Shown here: positions 48,749 to 57,694 of the stretch, piece by piece
Numbering within the stretch: the stretch's first letter is position 1
How the letters are laid out: the number at the start of each line of letters is the position of its first letter
Source: Rhizobium sp. Q54
GTDB lineage: Bacteria > Pseudomonadota > Alphaproteobacteria > Micropepsales > Micropepsaceae
Reading direction: 5' to 3'
Assembly: GCA_945882615.1 (NCBI GenBank)
Contig: CAMCWK010000002.1
Location: 62,001-126,000 of the forward strand
Length of the DNA: 64,000 bases
Position numbers and translations under genes: made by a program
The notes under the pieces: generated by a model
The model's database searches: none
Seen by the model: the letters and a program-made list of their open reading frames with translations, nothing else
What the model was told of the DNA's origin: nothing

Positions 48749-49249
48749 CTATTGGGCCGCCGGCGGCGGCATGTCGTCAGGTTCCCCGGCGGCCGGCGGC
48801 GTGGCGGGGCGCACGCCCCGTTCCAGCGGCGTTAACCGGGCGTCGCGGTTGCGGTCCAGCTGGTCGAACAGCGAATAGGGGGCGGCGGTAAACTCGGTGT
48901 AGTTGATACAGCCGTCCTGGCTCCAGTCCATCAGCGGCGTGGCGGTGGACTGGTCGGCATCGACGCGGCTCTGATTGATGTCGGCGACCTGATCGCCATC
49001 CAGGCAGCCATTGCGCTTTACATCATGGGCCGCGAACTCAGCGCGCAAGCCCGCGATCAGCTCATCGCGCGTCACAATGCCGTCCTTGCTGGCGTCGAAT
49101 GTGAGCAGCATGGCGGACGGACCGCCGCGAAAATTCTCATCGCGCGGCTTTTCCGCCGGCCGCATCCAGGGCGGCGGCTGGTTGCGGCCTGAACTGCAGG
49201 CGGTGGTCAAAAGAACCATGCCGATCAGGGCTAAAAGAGAAATGCGCAA
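48749..49249 (-). CDS. EF-hand calcium-binding lipoprotein
   Basis: A 166 aa predicted lipoprotein. The start is a TTG at 49249 with AGGGAA upstream; the longer frame runs into tRNA-Val and cannot be right. The signal peptide is read as MRISLLALIGMVLLTTAC, with the Cys near residue 18 as lipidation site. Four EF-hand-like loops follow: DASKDGIVTRDE, DVKRNGCLDGDQ (degenerate), DWSQDGCINYTE and DRNRDARLTPLE. The tail is Pro-rich. It is probably envelope-anchored and binds calcium; the role is unknown. It sits between two tRNA genes on the same strand. Confidence 0.72.
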   Translation of the reverse strand: MRISLLALIGMVLLTTACSSGRNQPPPWMRPAEKPRDENFRGGPSAMLLTFDASKDGIVTRDELIAGLRAEFAAHDVKRNGCLDGDQVADINQSRVDADQSTATPLMDWSQDGCINYTEFTAAPYSLFDQLDRNRDARLTPLERGVRPATPPAAGEPDDMPPPAAQ

Positions 49250-49266
49250 GAGCCATTCCCTGTCTT

Positions 49267-49341
49267 TGGTGGGCGGTGACGGGATCGAACCGCCGACCCT
49301 ATCGGTGTAAACGATACGCTCTACCGCTGAGCTAACCGCCC
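49267..49341 (-). tRNA. tRNA-Val (TAC)
   Basis: 75 bases with encoded CCA. Acceptor GGGCGGT pairs with ACCGCCC; D arm GCTCAGCGGTAGAGC; anticodon stem TATCG/CGATA with loop TTTACAC, giving TAC; T arm GGTTCGATCCC. It lies 17 bases before the EF-hand lipoprotein start, so that mRNA may be made by processing of a joint transcript. Confidence 0.96.
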
Positions 49342-49456
49342 GGAAGGCTGCTCTTAGCATACCCTGCAATGAAAATGGCGACCGCGAGACACGGCCGCCA
49401 TTCATTTTGTGCTAAATTCCCTTCCCTCGGCGCTGGACGCGCCATCGCCGGGATGA

Positions 49457-49478
49457 ACACGCCGCTTTGGCGGCGTGT
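49457..49478 (-). terminator. Hairpin at the HU stop codon
   Basis: Perfect 9 bp stem, arms 49457-49465 and 49470-49478 (ACACGCCGC / GCGGCGTGT), loop of 4. It begins at the HU stop codon on the minus strand. The sequence after it is not T-rich, so it may be a weak or factor-dependent terminator or a 3' end stabiliser. Confidence 0.5.
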
Positions 49479-49750
49479 CAGTTCAGCGAGTCCTTGAGCT
49501 GCTTGCCGGCGCGGAAGCGCGGCTGCTTGGACGGCTTGATGGTGATTTCCTCGCCGGTCTGGGGATTGCGGCCCTTGCCGCCCGCCCGGGTCGCCACCAC
49601 GAATACGCCAAAACCGGTGAGACGGACTTCGTCCCCCGCCTTCAACGAGGCGGCGATCAGGTCGAACACGCCATCCACTGCCTTGGCAGCGTCATTCTTG
49701 GCCAGGCCGGTTGTGTCCGAAAGCTTCTGGATGAGATCGTTCTTGTTCAC
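49478..49750 (-). CDS. hup: DNA-binding protein HU
   Basis: A 90 aa nucleoid protein that bends and packs DNA. It opens MNKNDLIQKLSDTTGLAKND and has the HU/IHF core GDEVRLTGFGVFVVATRAGG. The DNA-binding arm is GRNPQTGEEITIKPSKQPRFRAGK, with the tip residues Arg-Asn-Pro near residue 61. The lack of IHF-specific features favours HU. It follows lon, as in many proteobacteria, with a terminator between them. Confidence 0.95.
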   Translation of the reverse strand: MNKNDLIQKLSDTTGLAKNDAAKAVDGVFDLIAASLKAGDEVRLTGFGVFVVATRAGGKGRNPQTGEEITIKPSKQPRFRAGKQLKDSLN

Positions 49751-49902
49751 GGATGGCTCCTTTTCCTTTGGTCGCCCCGGCGAAACCCGGCGCTCCTCAC
49801 GCGATTCTTTTCCCGTAGCAGGACTCTAGGGGGGGGACTTGCACCCCGTAAAGCTGAAAAGTCGCGGAATCGGGGGATTTTTGGCTTGAATCAACAAAGA
49901 AA

Positions 49903-49930
49903 AGGGCCCGGAAGCTGCCTTCCGGGCCCT
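49903..49930 (-). terminator. Intrinsic terminator of lon
   Basis: Perfect 12 bp stem, arms 49903-49914 and 49919-49930 (AGGGCCCGGAAG / CTTCCGGGCCCT), 4-base loop, followed on the minus strand by TTTCTTTGTT. It begins 15 bases after the lon stop. Confidence 0.85.
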
Positions 49931-49944
49931 GATCTGTACCTTGA

Positions 49945-52383
49945 TTAGTGCGTAACGACCGGATCGTCGTCCTCGGCGAGCGGCAGGGTCGTGGCCACTT
50001 CGGGCTCGACCCAATCGATCGCCTCTGGCTGGCGGGTCAACGCAACCGCCAGCACCTCGCCCATGGTGGCGACCGGAACGATGGTCAGACCTGCCTTCAC
50101 ATTGTCGGGAACCTCGGCGAGATCCTTCTCATTGTCCTTGGGGATGATCACGGTGGTGATCCCGGCCCGCAAGGCAGCAAGCAGTTTCTCCTTCAGGCCG
50201 CCGATGGGCAGCGCCCGTCCGCGCAGGGTCACTTCGCCGGTCATCGCCACATCGCGGCGGATCGGAATACCGGTGATCACCGAAATGATCGACGTGGCCA
50301 TGGCCAGACCCGCGCTGGGGCCGTCCTTGGGCGTGGCGCCTTCGGGGACGTGGACGTGGATGTCGATCTTGTCGAACAGCGGCGGCTTGATACCGAAGCT
50401 GGTCGCCTTGGAACGGACATAGGACCGCGCTGCGTCGATCGACTCCTTCATCACATCGCCCAGCTTGCCGGTGGCCTGGAAACGCCCCTTGCCCGGCAGC
50501 ATCACCGACTCGATGGTGAGCGTCTCGCCGCCGACTTCCGTCCAGGCCAGGCCGGTAACGACCCCGACCTGATCCTCGCCTTCCATCTCGCCAAAGCGAT
50601 GACGGCGCACGCCGGCATAGGTGCCCAGATTGTCCGCCGTGATTTCCAGCGTTTTGGTCTTCTTGGAGAGGATTTCCTTCACCGCCTTGCGCGTCAGGTT
50701 GGCGATCTCGCGCTCCAGATTGCGCACGCCCGCCTCGCGGCTGTAGTAGCGGATCAGGTCGCGGATGCCCTCGTCCGTGATCTTCCACTCGTCATCCTTC
50801 AGCCCATGCGACTTCATCTGCTTGGGGATCAGGTGGCGCCTGGCGATCTGGATCTTCTCATCCTCGGTGTAGCCGGGAATGCGGATGATCTCCATGCGGT
50901 CCATCAGCGGCTGCGGCATGTGCAGACTGTTGGCCGTGGTGACGAACATCACGTCCGAAAGATCGAAATCGACCTCGAGATAGTGATCGTTGAAGGTCGC
51001 ATTCTGTTCGGGATCAAGGACCTCCAGCAGCGCCGACGACGGATCGCCGCGATAATCCGCGCCCAGCTTGTCGATCTCATCCAGCAGAAAGAGCGGATTG
51101 CTGGTCTTGGCCTTCTTCATCGACTGGATGATCTTGCCGGGCATCGAGCCGATATAGGTCCGCCGGTGACCGCGGATTTCCGCTTCATCGCGCATCCCGC
51201 CCAGGCTCATGCGGACATATTCGCGGCCCGTCGCCTTGGCGATCGAGCGGGCGAGTGAGGTCTTGCCCACGCCTGGGGGGCCAACCAGGCACAGGATCGG
51301 TCCCTTCATCTTGCCGACGCGCTGCTGCACGGCGAGATATTCCAGGATACGCTCCTTGACCTTTTCCAGGCCGAAATGATCGTCGTTCAGCACCAGCTCG
51401 GCGGCGACGATGTCGCGCTTGACCTTGCTCTTCTTGCCCCACGGCAGGGACAGCAGCCAGTCGAGATAGTTGCGCACCACGGTGGCTTCCGCCGACATGG
51501 GAGACATGGAACGCAGTTTCTTGACCTCGGCATGCGCCTTTTCGCGCGCTTCCTTGGACAGTTTGGCCTTGCGGATGCGCTCTTCCAGTTCGTTCATCTC
51601 GTCGCGGCCTTCCTCGCCTTCGCCGAGTTCCTTCTGGATCGCCTTCAACTGCTCGTTCAGATAATATTCGCGCTGGGTCTTCTCCATCTGGCGCTTGACG
51701 CGGCTGCGGATTTTGCGCTCGACCTGGAGCACGCCGATTTCCGCTTCGATCAGCGACAGGATCTTTTCCAGCCGGTCGGTGGTGCTGAAGGTTTCCAGCA
51801 GCGCCTGACGTTCCCCGATCTTGACCGACAGATGCGAGGCGACGGTGTCGGCCAGCTTGGCCGCATCATCGATCTGCGCCACCGCGGCCAGCGTCTCGGA
51901 CGGGATTTTCTTGTTGAGCTTGATGTACTGCTCGAAATTGGCCTTCACCGTGCGCATCAGCGCTTCGGATTCCTGAACCGCGGCGGGTTCTTCCGCAATC
52001 TTCTCGACCGTGGCCTGGAAGAAATCGCTGCGCGGCGAAAAGCCGGTGACGCGGGCGCGCGCCTTGCCTTCGACCAAGACGCGCACGGTCTGATCGGGCA
52101 GCTTCAGAAGCTGCAGCACGGTGGCCAGGGTGCCGATGGTGTGCAGGCCTTCCGCGGTGGGATCATCCTCAGCCGCGTTCTTCTGGGTCAGAAGCAGGAT
52201 CTGCTTCTCGTCATTCATCACTTCCTCAAGCGCGCGGACGGATTTCTCCCGGCCCACGAACAAAGGAACGATCATGTGGGGGAAAACCACGATATCGCGC
52301 AGCGGCAGGACCGGCGCGCTGCCCGGGTCCTTGGCCTCAACTTTGTCTTTGGTCTCGACTTTCTTGGTGGCGTCATCCGCCAT
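49945..52383 (-). CDS. lon: ATP-dependent protease Lon
   Basis: Homo-hexameric AAA+ protease that degrades misfolded and regulatory proteins. From the ATG at 52383 (MADDATKKVETKDK) it is 812 aa. The N-domain begins VLPLRDIVVFPHMIVPLFVGR; Walker A is GPPGVGKTSLARS near residue 360, Walker B FLLDEIDKLG; the catalytic Ser is in KDGPSAGLAMA and the catalytic Lys in GGLKEKLLAA. AGGAG lies 8 bases upstream. The frame is open 15 codons further up without support. A heat-shock-like promoter lies at 52476-52505. Confidence 0.97.
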   Translation of the reverse strand: MADDATKKVETKDKVEAKDPGSAPVLPLRDIVVFPHMIVPLFVGREKSVRALEEVMNDEKQILLLTQKNAAEDDPTAEGLHTIGTLATVLQLLKLPDQTVRVLVEGKARARVTGFSPRSDFFQATVEKIAEEPAAVQESEALMRTVKANFEQYIKLNKKIPSETLAAVAQIDDAAKLADTVASHLSVKIGERQALLETFSTTDRLEKILSLIEAEIGVLQVERKIRSRVKRQMEKTQREYYLNEQLKAIQKELGEGEEGRDEMNELEERIRKAKLSKEAREKAHAEVKKLRSMSPMSAEATVVRNYLDWLLSLPWGKKSKVKRDIVAAELVLNDDHFGLEKVKERILEYLAVQQRVGKMKGPILCLVGPPGVGKTSLARSIAKATGREYVRMSLGGMRDEAEIRGHRRTYIGSMPGKIIQSMKKAKTSNPLFLLDEIDKLGADYRGDPSSALLEVLDPEQNATFNDHYLEVDFDLSDVMFVTTANSLHMPQPLMDRMEIIRIPGYTEDEKIQIARRHLIPKQMKSHGLKDDEWKITDEGIRDLIRYYSREAGVRNLEREIANLTRKAVKEILSKKTKTLEITADNLGTYAGVRRHRFGEMEGEDQVGVVTGLAWTEVGGETLTIESVMLPGKGRFQATGKLGDVMKESIDAARSYVRSKATSFGIKPPLFDKIDIHVHVPEGATPKDGPSAGLAMATSIISVITGIPIRRDVAMTGEVTLRGRALPIGGLKEKLLAALRAGITTVIIPKDNEKDLAEVPDNVKAGLTIVPVATMGEVLAVALTRQPEAIDWVEPEVATTLPLAEDDDPVVTH

Positions 52384-52475
52384 GCTGTGTACTCCTGCCG
52401 GATCAACCCGGCGCAATTGGCTCCCCACCTGGGCAAGCCTTGAACGAAGCCGAACGGGGCGACTCCGGATACTGT

Positions 52476-52505
52476 AAAGTGGCCCCCCTAATTGGGGGTT
52501 TCAAG
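52476..52505 (-). promoter_or_regulatory. Possible sigma-32 (RpoH) promoter of lon, with a central palindrome
   Basis: On the minus strand CTTGAAA (52505-52499), an exact -35 of the sigma-32 type, is followed by 16 bases and CCACTTT, a fair match to a CCCAT-type -10. The spacer holds CCCCC-AATTA-GGGGGG, a perfect 5 bp palindrome. Lon is heat-shock induced in most bacteria, which supports the call; the -10 is weak. Confidence 0.4.
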
Positions 52506-52649
52506 GCGGCGTAAGGGCTTAACCGGGGCAAGTTCCCAGTTCCTCACAAAAACCCGCGCGCAAGGCCCCATTTTCGCCCCCGTGCGGCGAATTTGCCCCC
52601 GGGCCGCCCCCGTGGCTATCGTTTCGAAAACCATAAATCGAGGAACCTG

Positions 52650-53876
52650 ATGCTTGACCGCCGCGCCTTCACCGCCCTGTTTGGCGCCACGCTGGCCACA
52701 CCGGCGCGCGCGGCAGGCGGCACCCTGCCCTTTTACGCCAGCGTCGGGCCCGAACTGTTCTGGTATGGGCTGGACGAAGACACCGCCCAGCTGAGGCGGA
52801 TGGGCAGCGTGCGGCTACCGGCCAATGTGCAATATGCCTGGCCCGATCCGGCCGGCTTCGGCTTTCTCTATGTCGCAGCCAGCAGCAACCAGCCCGGTGC
52901 GGACGATCACTGTGTGCAGGCTTTTTATGTTGGTGCTGCCGGCGCGCTGACCCCATCAGGCCCGCTGGTGAAACTGCGCCAGCGCCCGGTGCATATCACG
53001 GTGGACGCGGCCTGCCGCTTCCTGGTCACCGCCTACAACCTGCCCTCTGCCATCAGCGTCCACCGCATTGGCCGCGACGGCAGCATCGGCGAAGAGATCG
53101 CCCAACCCGCGCTCGATACCGGCATTTACGGCCATCAGGTGCGCTTCACCCCTTCGGGGCGCAGCGTGGTGCTGGTGGCGCGCGGCAACGATGCCCGCCC
53201 CGGCCAACCCGAAGACCCGGGCGCACTGAAGGTGTTCGGCTTTGATGACGGCAAGCTTTCCAATCTTCAGTCGCTGGCGCCGGGCGGCAACGGCCTTGGC
53301 TTTGGCGCCCGCCATGTGGATTTCAGCAAGCGATACTGTTTCGTGTCGATCGAGCGGCAGAATGCGATCGGCGTTTACGGCCTGGAGTCCGGCGGCAGAC
53401 TCAGCGCCGAACCGCTATTCATCAAGAATGCGCTGGTGGATCCCGATGCCAAAGCGAAATATCCCGGCCAGGGCGCCGGGCCGATCCATGTCCACCCCGG
53501 GGGGCGCTTCGTCTACCAGACCAACCGTGGCGCAGGGACAGTGGATTATAACGGCCAGCGCGTTTCCAACGGCGGCGAGAACAATATCGTCGTATGGCAG
53601 ATCAATCCGGCCACGGGCGAACCCACCCGCATCCAGAACATCGACAGCCATGGCTATGAGGTTCGCACCTTTGTCATCACGCCGGACGGCAACCATCTGA
53701 TCGCCGCCAGCCAGACGGCCATGCTGGTGCGCGACGGCGCCAATGTCAGGCCGGTGGCTGCGGGACTGTCGGCTTACCGGATCGGCGGCGACGGCAAGCT
53801 CACATTCCTGCGCAAGCTGGATGTCGACACATCCGGCGGAACGCAGTTCTGGTCAGGATTGCTCACCATGGCCTAA
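52650..53876 (+). CDS. Exported lactonase-family beta-propeller protein
   Basis: A 408 aa protein with a Tat-like signal peptide (LDRRAFTALFGATLATPARA; twin Arg then Phe). Repeats of a seven-bladed propeller follow: FLYVAASSN, LVTAYNLPSAISVHRI, RYCFVSIERQNAIGVY, FVYQTNRGAGTV and HLIAASQTAMLV. The pattern matches the YbhE/6-phosphogluconolactonase-like lactonase family. True 6-phosphogluconolactonase is cytoplasmic, so an exported member probably acts on another lactone or has a binding role. AGGA lies 5 bases before the ATG. It converges with clpX across a large dyad. Confidence 0.75.
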   Translation: MLDRRAFTALFGATLATPARAAGGTLPFYASVGPELFWYGLDEDTAQLRRMGSVRLPANVQYAWPDPAGFGFLYVAASSNQPGADDHCVQAFYVGAAGALTPSGPLVKLRQRPVHITVDAACRFLVTAYNLPSAISVHRIGRDGSIGEEIAQPALDTGIYGHQVRFTPSGRSVVLVARGNDARPGQPEDPGALKVFGFDDGKLSNLQSLAPGGNGLGFGARHVDFSKRYCFVSIERQNAIGVYGLESGGRLSAEPLFIKNALVDPDAKAKYPGQGAGPIHVHPGGRFVYQTNRGAGTVDYNGQRVSNGGENNIVVWQINPATGEPTRIQNIDSHGYEVRTFVITPDGNHLIAASQTAMLVRDGANVRPVAAGLSAYRIGGDGKLTFLRKLDVDTSGGTQFWSGLLTMA

Positions 53877-53884
53877 CGCAGAGA

Positions 53885-53961
53885 TTTTGGCCGCTGAGCA
53901 GGAGCGCGCGCGGAGCGTGCTTTAAGCACGTGAGCACGCGCGACGCACTCAGCGGTCAAAA
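53885..53961. repeat. Large dyad between convergent genes
   Basis: Arms 53885-53898 and 53948-53961 (TTTTGGCCGCTGAG / CTCAGCGGTCAAAA) pair over 14 bases with one G-U. Inside, CGTGCTT-T-AAGCACG forms a second perfect stem. T-runs lie at the outer 5' side, not after the stem, so it is not a plain intrinsic terminator. It fills the whole gap between the lactonase and clpX stops. Confidence 0.6.
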
Positions 53962-53968
53962 GATCAAG

Positions 53969-55234
53969 TTAGGAAGCGGACTTCTGCGCTTCGGCTTTGT
54001 CCGAATAGGTATAGAGCGGACGCGCCTTGCCTTCGACGACATCGCTGGTGATCACCACCTCCTGCACGCCCGTCAGGGTCGGCAGTTCGAACATGGTTTC
54101 CAGCAGGATGCCTTCGAGGATGGACCGCAGGCCGCGGGCGCCGGTCTTGCGCAGGATCGCGCGCTTGGCGATGGAATGCAGCGCCTCTTCCTGGAAGCGC
54201 AGCTTGACGCCTTCCATCTCGAACATGCGCATATACTGCTTGGCCAGCGCGTTCTTGGGACGGGTGAGGATTTCGATCAGCGCCTGTTCCTGCAGATCGC
54301 CAAGGGTGGCGAGAACCGGCAAACGGCCGATGAATTCCGGGATCAGGCCGAACTTCAGCATGTCTTCCGGCTCGACTTCGCGCAGCAACTCGCCTGTGCC
54401 GCGTTCGTCCGGCCCCTTGGGATTGGAGCCGAAGCCCATGGAAGAACCCTGGGTGCGCTGGGCGATGATCTTGTCCAGGCCGGCAAAGGCGCCGCCGCAA
54501 ATAAAGAGAATGTTGGTCGTGTCCACCTGCAGGAATTCCTGCTGGGGATGCTTGCGGCCGCCCTGCGGCGGCACGCTGGCGACGGTGCCTTCCATGATCT
54601 TGAGCAGGGCCTGCTGCACGCCTTCACCCGACACGTCGCGGGTGATGGACGGGTTGTCGGACTTGCGCGAAATCTTGTCGACTTCGTCGATATAGACGAT
54701 GCCGCGCTGGGCGCGTTCGACATTGTAGTCGGCGGCCTGCAGCAGCTTGAGGATGATGTTCTCGACGTCTTCACCGACATAACCGGCTTCGGTCAGGGTG
54801 GTGGCGTCGGCCATGGTGAAGGGCACATCCAGGATGCGCGCCAGCGTCTGGGCCAGCAGCGTCTTGCCGCAGCCGGTGGGGCCAATCAGCATGATGTTGG
54901 ACTTGGCCAGCTCGACGTCGCCGTTTTTTCCCGAGCTGTTGATGCGCTTGTAATGGTTGTGGACGGCGACCGACAGCACCTTCTTGGCGTGCGCCTGGCC
55001 GACGACGTAATCGTCCAGCACCTTGAAGATTTCCTGGGGCGTGGGCACGCCCTCCTTGGACTTCATGAAGGAGGTCTTGTTCTCCTCCCGGATGATTTCC
55101 ATGCAGAGCTCGACGCATTCATCGCAGATGAACACCGTCGGGCCCGCAATGAGCTTGCGCACCTCGTGCTGGCTCTTGCCGCAAAAGGAACAGTAGAGCG
55201 TGTTCTTGGACTCGCCGCCGCTAGCATTGCTCAT
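53969..55234 (-). CDS. clpX: ATP-dependent Clp protease ATPase subunit ClpX
   Basis: AAA+ unfoldase that feeds substrates to ClpP; essential for cell-cycle proteolysis in several alphaproteobacteria. The 421 aa protein has the N-terminal zinc domain ([11 protein letters not shown] ... CDECVELC), Walker [12 protein letters not shown] near residue 120, Walker [10 protein letters not shown] and the sensor segment [13 protein letters not shown]. The ClpP-contact IGF-type loop appears as LGF-like residues near 270. It lies 217 bp after clpP, longer than the other gaps here, so it may have its own promoter. Confidence 0.97.
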   Translation of the reverse strand: MSNASGGESKNTLYCSFCGKSQHEVRKLIAGPTVFICDECVELCMEIIREENKTSFMKSKEGVPTPQEIFKVLDDYVVGQAHAKKVLSVAVHNHYKRINSSGKNGDVELAKSNIMLIGPTGCGKTLLAQTLARILDVPFTMADATTLTEAGYVGEDVENIILKLLQAADYNVERAQRGIVYIDEVDKISRKSDNPSITRDVSGEGVQQALLKIMEGTVASVPPQGGRKHPQQEFLQVDTTNILFICGGAFAGLDKIIAQRTQGSSMGFGSNPKGPDERGTGELLREVEPEDMLKFGLIPEFIGRLPVLATLGDLQEQALIEILTRPKNALAKQYMRMFEMEGVKLRFQEEALHSIAKRAILRKTGARGLRSILEGILLETMFELPTLTGVQEVVITSDVVEGKARPLYTYSDKAEAQKSAS

Positions 55235-55451
55235 CGTCTTCCACCGGGCCCTTTCGACCCTTTTTAGCCCTTGCAGGGGGCTGGTACAGCTTCAGCCTAA
55301 CCGGGCCATGCTGCTTTGCACAATGCGGGGGAACACCGAAGCACCCCGCTTCCCACATTCGACCATGCTAAGGCCGATGGGATCAAGATTTGTTTAATCC
55401 GGTAAAAGGCCGAATCTCCTTGGAATCCCGGAACTTTAGCCGGAAATCCAC

Positions 55452-56084
55452 CTATGGGGTGGGGGACTCGGTCTCCGGCCGGCGTTCCATGACCTGATCG
55501 ATCAGGCCGAAAGCCTTGGCTTCCTCACCAGTCAGATAGGTATCCCGGTCCAGCATCTTTTCAATGGCTTCCACGGTCTGGCCGGTATGCTTGGCATAGA
55601 TCTCGTTCAGCCGCTTCTTGAGTTTGACGATCTCCTGGGCGTGGCGGGCGATGTCCGCCGCCTGGCCATAAAAGGACGCCGAAGGCTGGTGCACCATCAC
55701 CCGAGCATTGGGCAGGGCGTAGCGATGGCCTTTCATGCCCGAACACAGCAGCAAGCTGCCCATCGAGGCGGCCTGGCCGATGCAATAGGTGTGAATAGAG
55801 GGGCGGATGTACTGCATGGTGTCATAGATCGCCATGCCCGCCGTCACCAACCCGCCCGGCGAGTTGATGTACATATGGATTTCCTTCTTGGGGTTTTCGG
55901 CCTCAAGAAACAGAAGCTGGGCGGTCATCAGGCTGGCGCCGTAATCCTCGATCGGTCCGGTGACGAAGATCAGCCGTTCCTTGAGGAGGCGCGAATAGAT
56001 GTCGTAAGCGCGCTCGCCGCGGGCGGTCTGCTCGACCACCATTGGTACCAGCGTGTTGTTGTAGAATTCGGTCGGATTCGACAT
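55452..56084 (-). CDS. clpP: ATP-dependent Clp protease proteolytic subunit ClpP
   Basis: Serine peptidase forming the tetradecameric proteolytic barrel. The 210 aa protein has the catalytic triad Ser107 in GQAASMGS, His132 in VMVHQPS and Asp181 in [10 protein letters not shown]. The N-terminal segment [20 protein letters not shown] is complete. The short tail PETESPTP is normal. It lies between tig and clpX, the usual order, with 108 bp to tig and a TATATT -10-like element there but no matching -35. Confidence 0.97.
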   Translation of the reverse strand: MSNPTEFYNNTLVPMVVEQTARGERAYDIYSRLLKERLIFVTGPIEDYGASLMTAQLLFLEAENPKKEIHMYINSPGGLVTAGMAIYDTMQYIRPSIHTYCIGQAASMGSLLLCSGMKGHRYALPNARVMVHQPSASFYGQAADIARHAQEIVKLKKRLNEIYAKHTGQTVEAIEKMLDRDTYLTGEEAKAFGLIDQVMERRPETESPTP

Positions 56085-56192
56085 CGAAAATGCGCCCTTT
56101 GATTCGTCGGCAGACAGTAGCCGGAAAATCCTCCGGCCACGCTTAATATAGCGTTGCTTTTGCCAATTGCGAGGCGGGGCGACCGTAAAGGC

Positions 56193-57539
56193 TTAGGCCT
56201 TGGTCGGCTCGTCCTCGGGATCGGCAAACAGGGTTTCCTTGTCCACCTTGCGCTCATTGACCGTGGCGAGTTCCGCGATGAAGTCCACCACCTTGTCCTC
56301 GAACAAGGGCGCGCGGATCTCGGCCTGGGCCTGCGGATTGTTGGCGTAGAACTGGAACACCTGCTGCTCCTGGCCGGGGAACTGGCGCGCGCGGGCCATG
56401 ATGGCGCGCTGCACTTCGTCGCCGGCAACGCTGATGCCGTTCTGCTCACCCAGCTTGCCCAGCACCAGGCCCAGGCGGACCCGGCGTTCGGCGATCTTGC
56501 GGTATTCGGCCTTGAGTTCGTCTTCGGTCTTGCCTTCGTCGGCGGCGGTCTTGCCTTCGCGCTTCAGTTCTTCCTCGACCTGGGCCCAGATATTGGCGAA
56601 CTCATGGTCCACCATGGCGGGCGGCAGCGGGAAATCATGGGCATTGTCCAGGGCGTCCAGCACGCGGCGTTTCAGATGCAGGCGTCCGGCGGCCTTGAAA
56701 TCGCTGGTCAGCTGTTCGCGGACGCGATCCTTCAAGGTGGCGAGATCGTCCAGGCCGAGCTTCTTGGCCAGTTCATCATCGATTTTGGTATCTTCCGGCA
56801 CCTTCACTTCCTTGACGGTGACGGCAAAGACAGCATCTTTGCCCGCCATTTCGGGCGCGTGATATTCGGTCGGGAAGGTCACCTTCACATCGCGGCTTTC
56901 GCCGGCCTTGGCGCCGATCAACTGGTCTTCAAACCCGGGAATGAAGGTGCCGGTGCCCAGGGTGAGGCTGAAATCGCTGCCCTTGCCGCCATCGAACGGA
57001 ACGCCGTCGACACTGCCCTCATAATCGATCACCGCCAGGTCGTCCTTGGCGGCCGGGCCGTCCTTGGTGACATGGTTGCGGACATTCTTTGCCAGACGAT
57101 CCAGCGCTTCATTCACATCGGCGTCTGCGACGTCGGTGGTCAGGCGCTCCACCGTCAGCTTGGACGGATCGGTGACTTCGAACTCGGGCATCAGGTCGAC
57201 GATGACCTTGAAGGTGAGATCGGACTTGCCGTCTACCACATCCTCGACGCTGCCGACCGGCTCGACGCGGGGCTGCAAGGCGGGCTTGAGCTTGTTGTCG
57301 GCGATGGCCTTCTGGCTGCCTTCATTGACGGCGGCCTCGACCACTTCGCCCATGATGGACTTGCCGAACTGCTTCTTGAGGAAGGAGACGGGGGCCTTGC
57401 CGGGACGGAAACCCTTGAGGTTCATCTTGGGCTTCATTTCCTCCAGCCGGGCATTGACGCGGCTGTCCAGCTCACTGGCCGGCACGGTGACCGTGAACTG
57501 CTTGTGCAAGTCCTGGGAAACCGTCTCGCTGATCTGCAT
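56193..57539 (-). CDS. tig: Trigger factor
   Basis: Ribosome-bound chaperone and peptidyl-prolyl isomerase that meets nascent chains. The 448 aa product starts MQISETVSQDLHKQF. The ribosome-binding signature GFRPGKAP is near residue 43, followed by the FKBP-type PPIase domain (about 150-245) and the helical C-terminal arms. An in-frame ATG six codons upstream is less likely, because AGGA lies 8 bases before the chosen ATG. The C-terminal tail is acidic. tRNA-Leu lies 31 bases upstream on the same strand. Confidence 0.96.
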   Translation of the reverse strand: MQISETVSQDLHKQFTVTVPASELDSRVNARLEEMKPKMNLKGFRPGKAPVSFLKKQFGKSIMGEVVEAAVNEGSQKAIADNKLKPALQPRVEPVGSVEDVVDGKSDLTFKVIVDLMPEFEVTDPSKLTVERLTTDVADADVNEALDRLAKNVRNHVTKDGPAAKDDLAVIDYEGSVDGVPFDGGKGSDFSLTLGTGTFIPGFEDQLIGAKAGESRDVKVTFPTEYHAPEMAGKDAVFAVTVKEVKVPEDTKIDDELAKKLGLDDLATLKDRVREQLTSDFKAAGRLHLKRRVLDALDNAHDFPLPPAMVDHEFANIWAQVEEELKREGKTAADEGKTEDELKAEYRKIAERRVRLGLVLGKLGEQNGISVAGDEVQRAIMARARQFPGQEQQVFQFYANNPQAQAEIRAPLFEDKVVDFIAELATVNERKVDKETLFADPEDEPTKA

Positions 57540-57570
57540 TTCGAACGTCCTACTCATCTCTTTTGGGAAC

Positions 57571-57655
57571 TGGTGCGGGCAGAGGGACTTGAACCCCCAC
57601 GACTTTCGTCACTGGAACCTAAATCCAGCGCGTCTACCAGTTCCGCCATGTCCGC
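57571..57655 (-). tRNA. tRNA-Leu (TAG)
   Basis: 85 bases with encoded CCA and a long variable arm (TGACGAAAGTCGT). Acceptor GCGGACA pairs with TGCCCGC with one A-C mismatch; the D arm holds GGCGGAACTGGTAGACGC; the anticodon stem CTGGA/TCCAG has loop TTTAGGT, giving TAG; the T arm has GGTTCAAGTCC. Confidence 0.95.
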
Positions 57656-57694
57656 GTTGAAGCGGGCCCCTATAGCAGGGGATTCTGGGGGTTG

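Noticed and set aside
55235-55451. Promoter TTGTGC-17-TTAGGC between clpP and clpX
   Set aside because: The -10 is too far from consensus to call, though the 217 bp gap makes a clpX promoter likely somewhere here.
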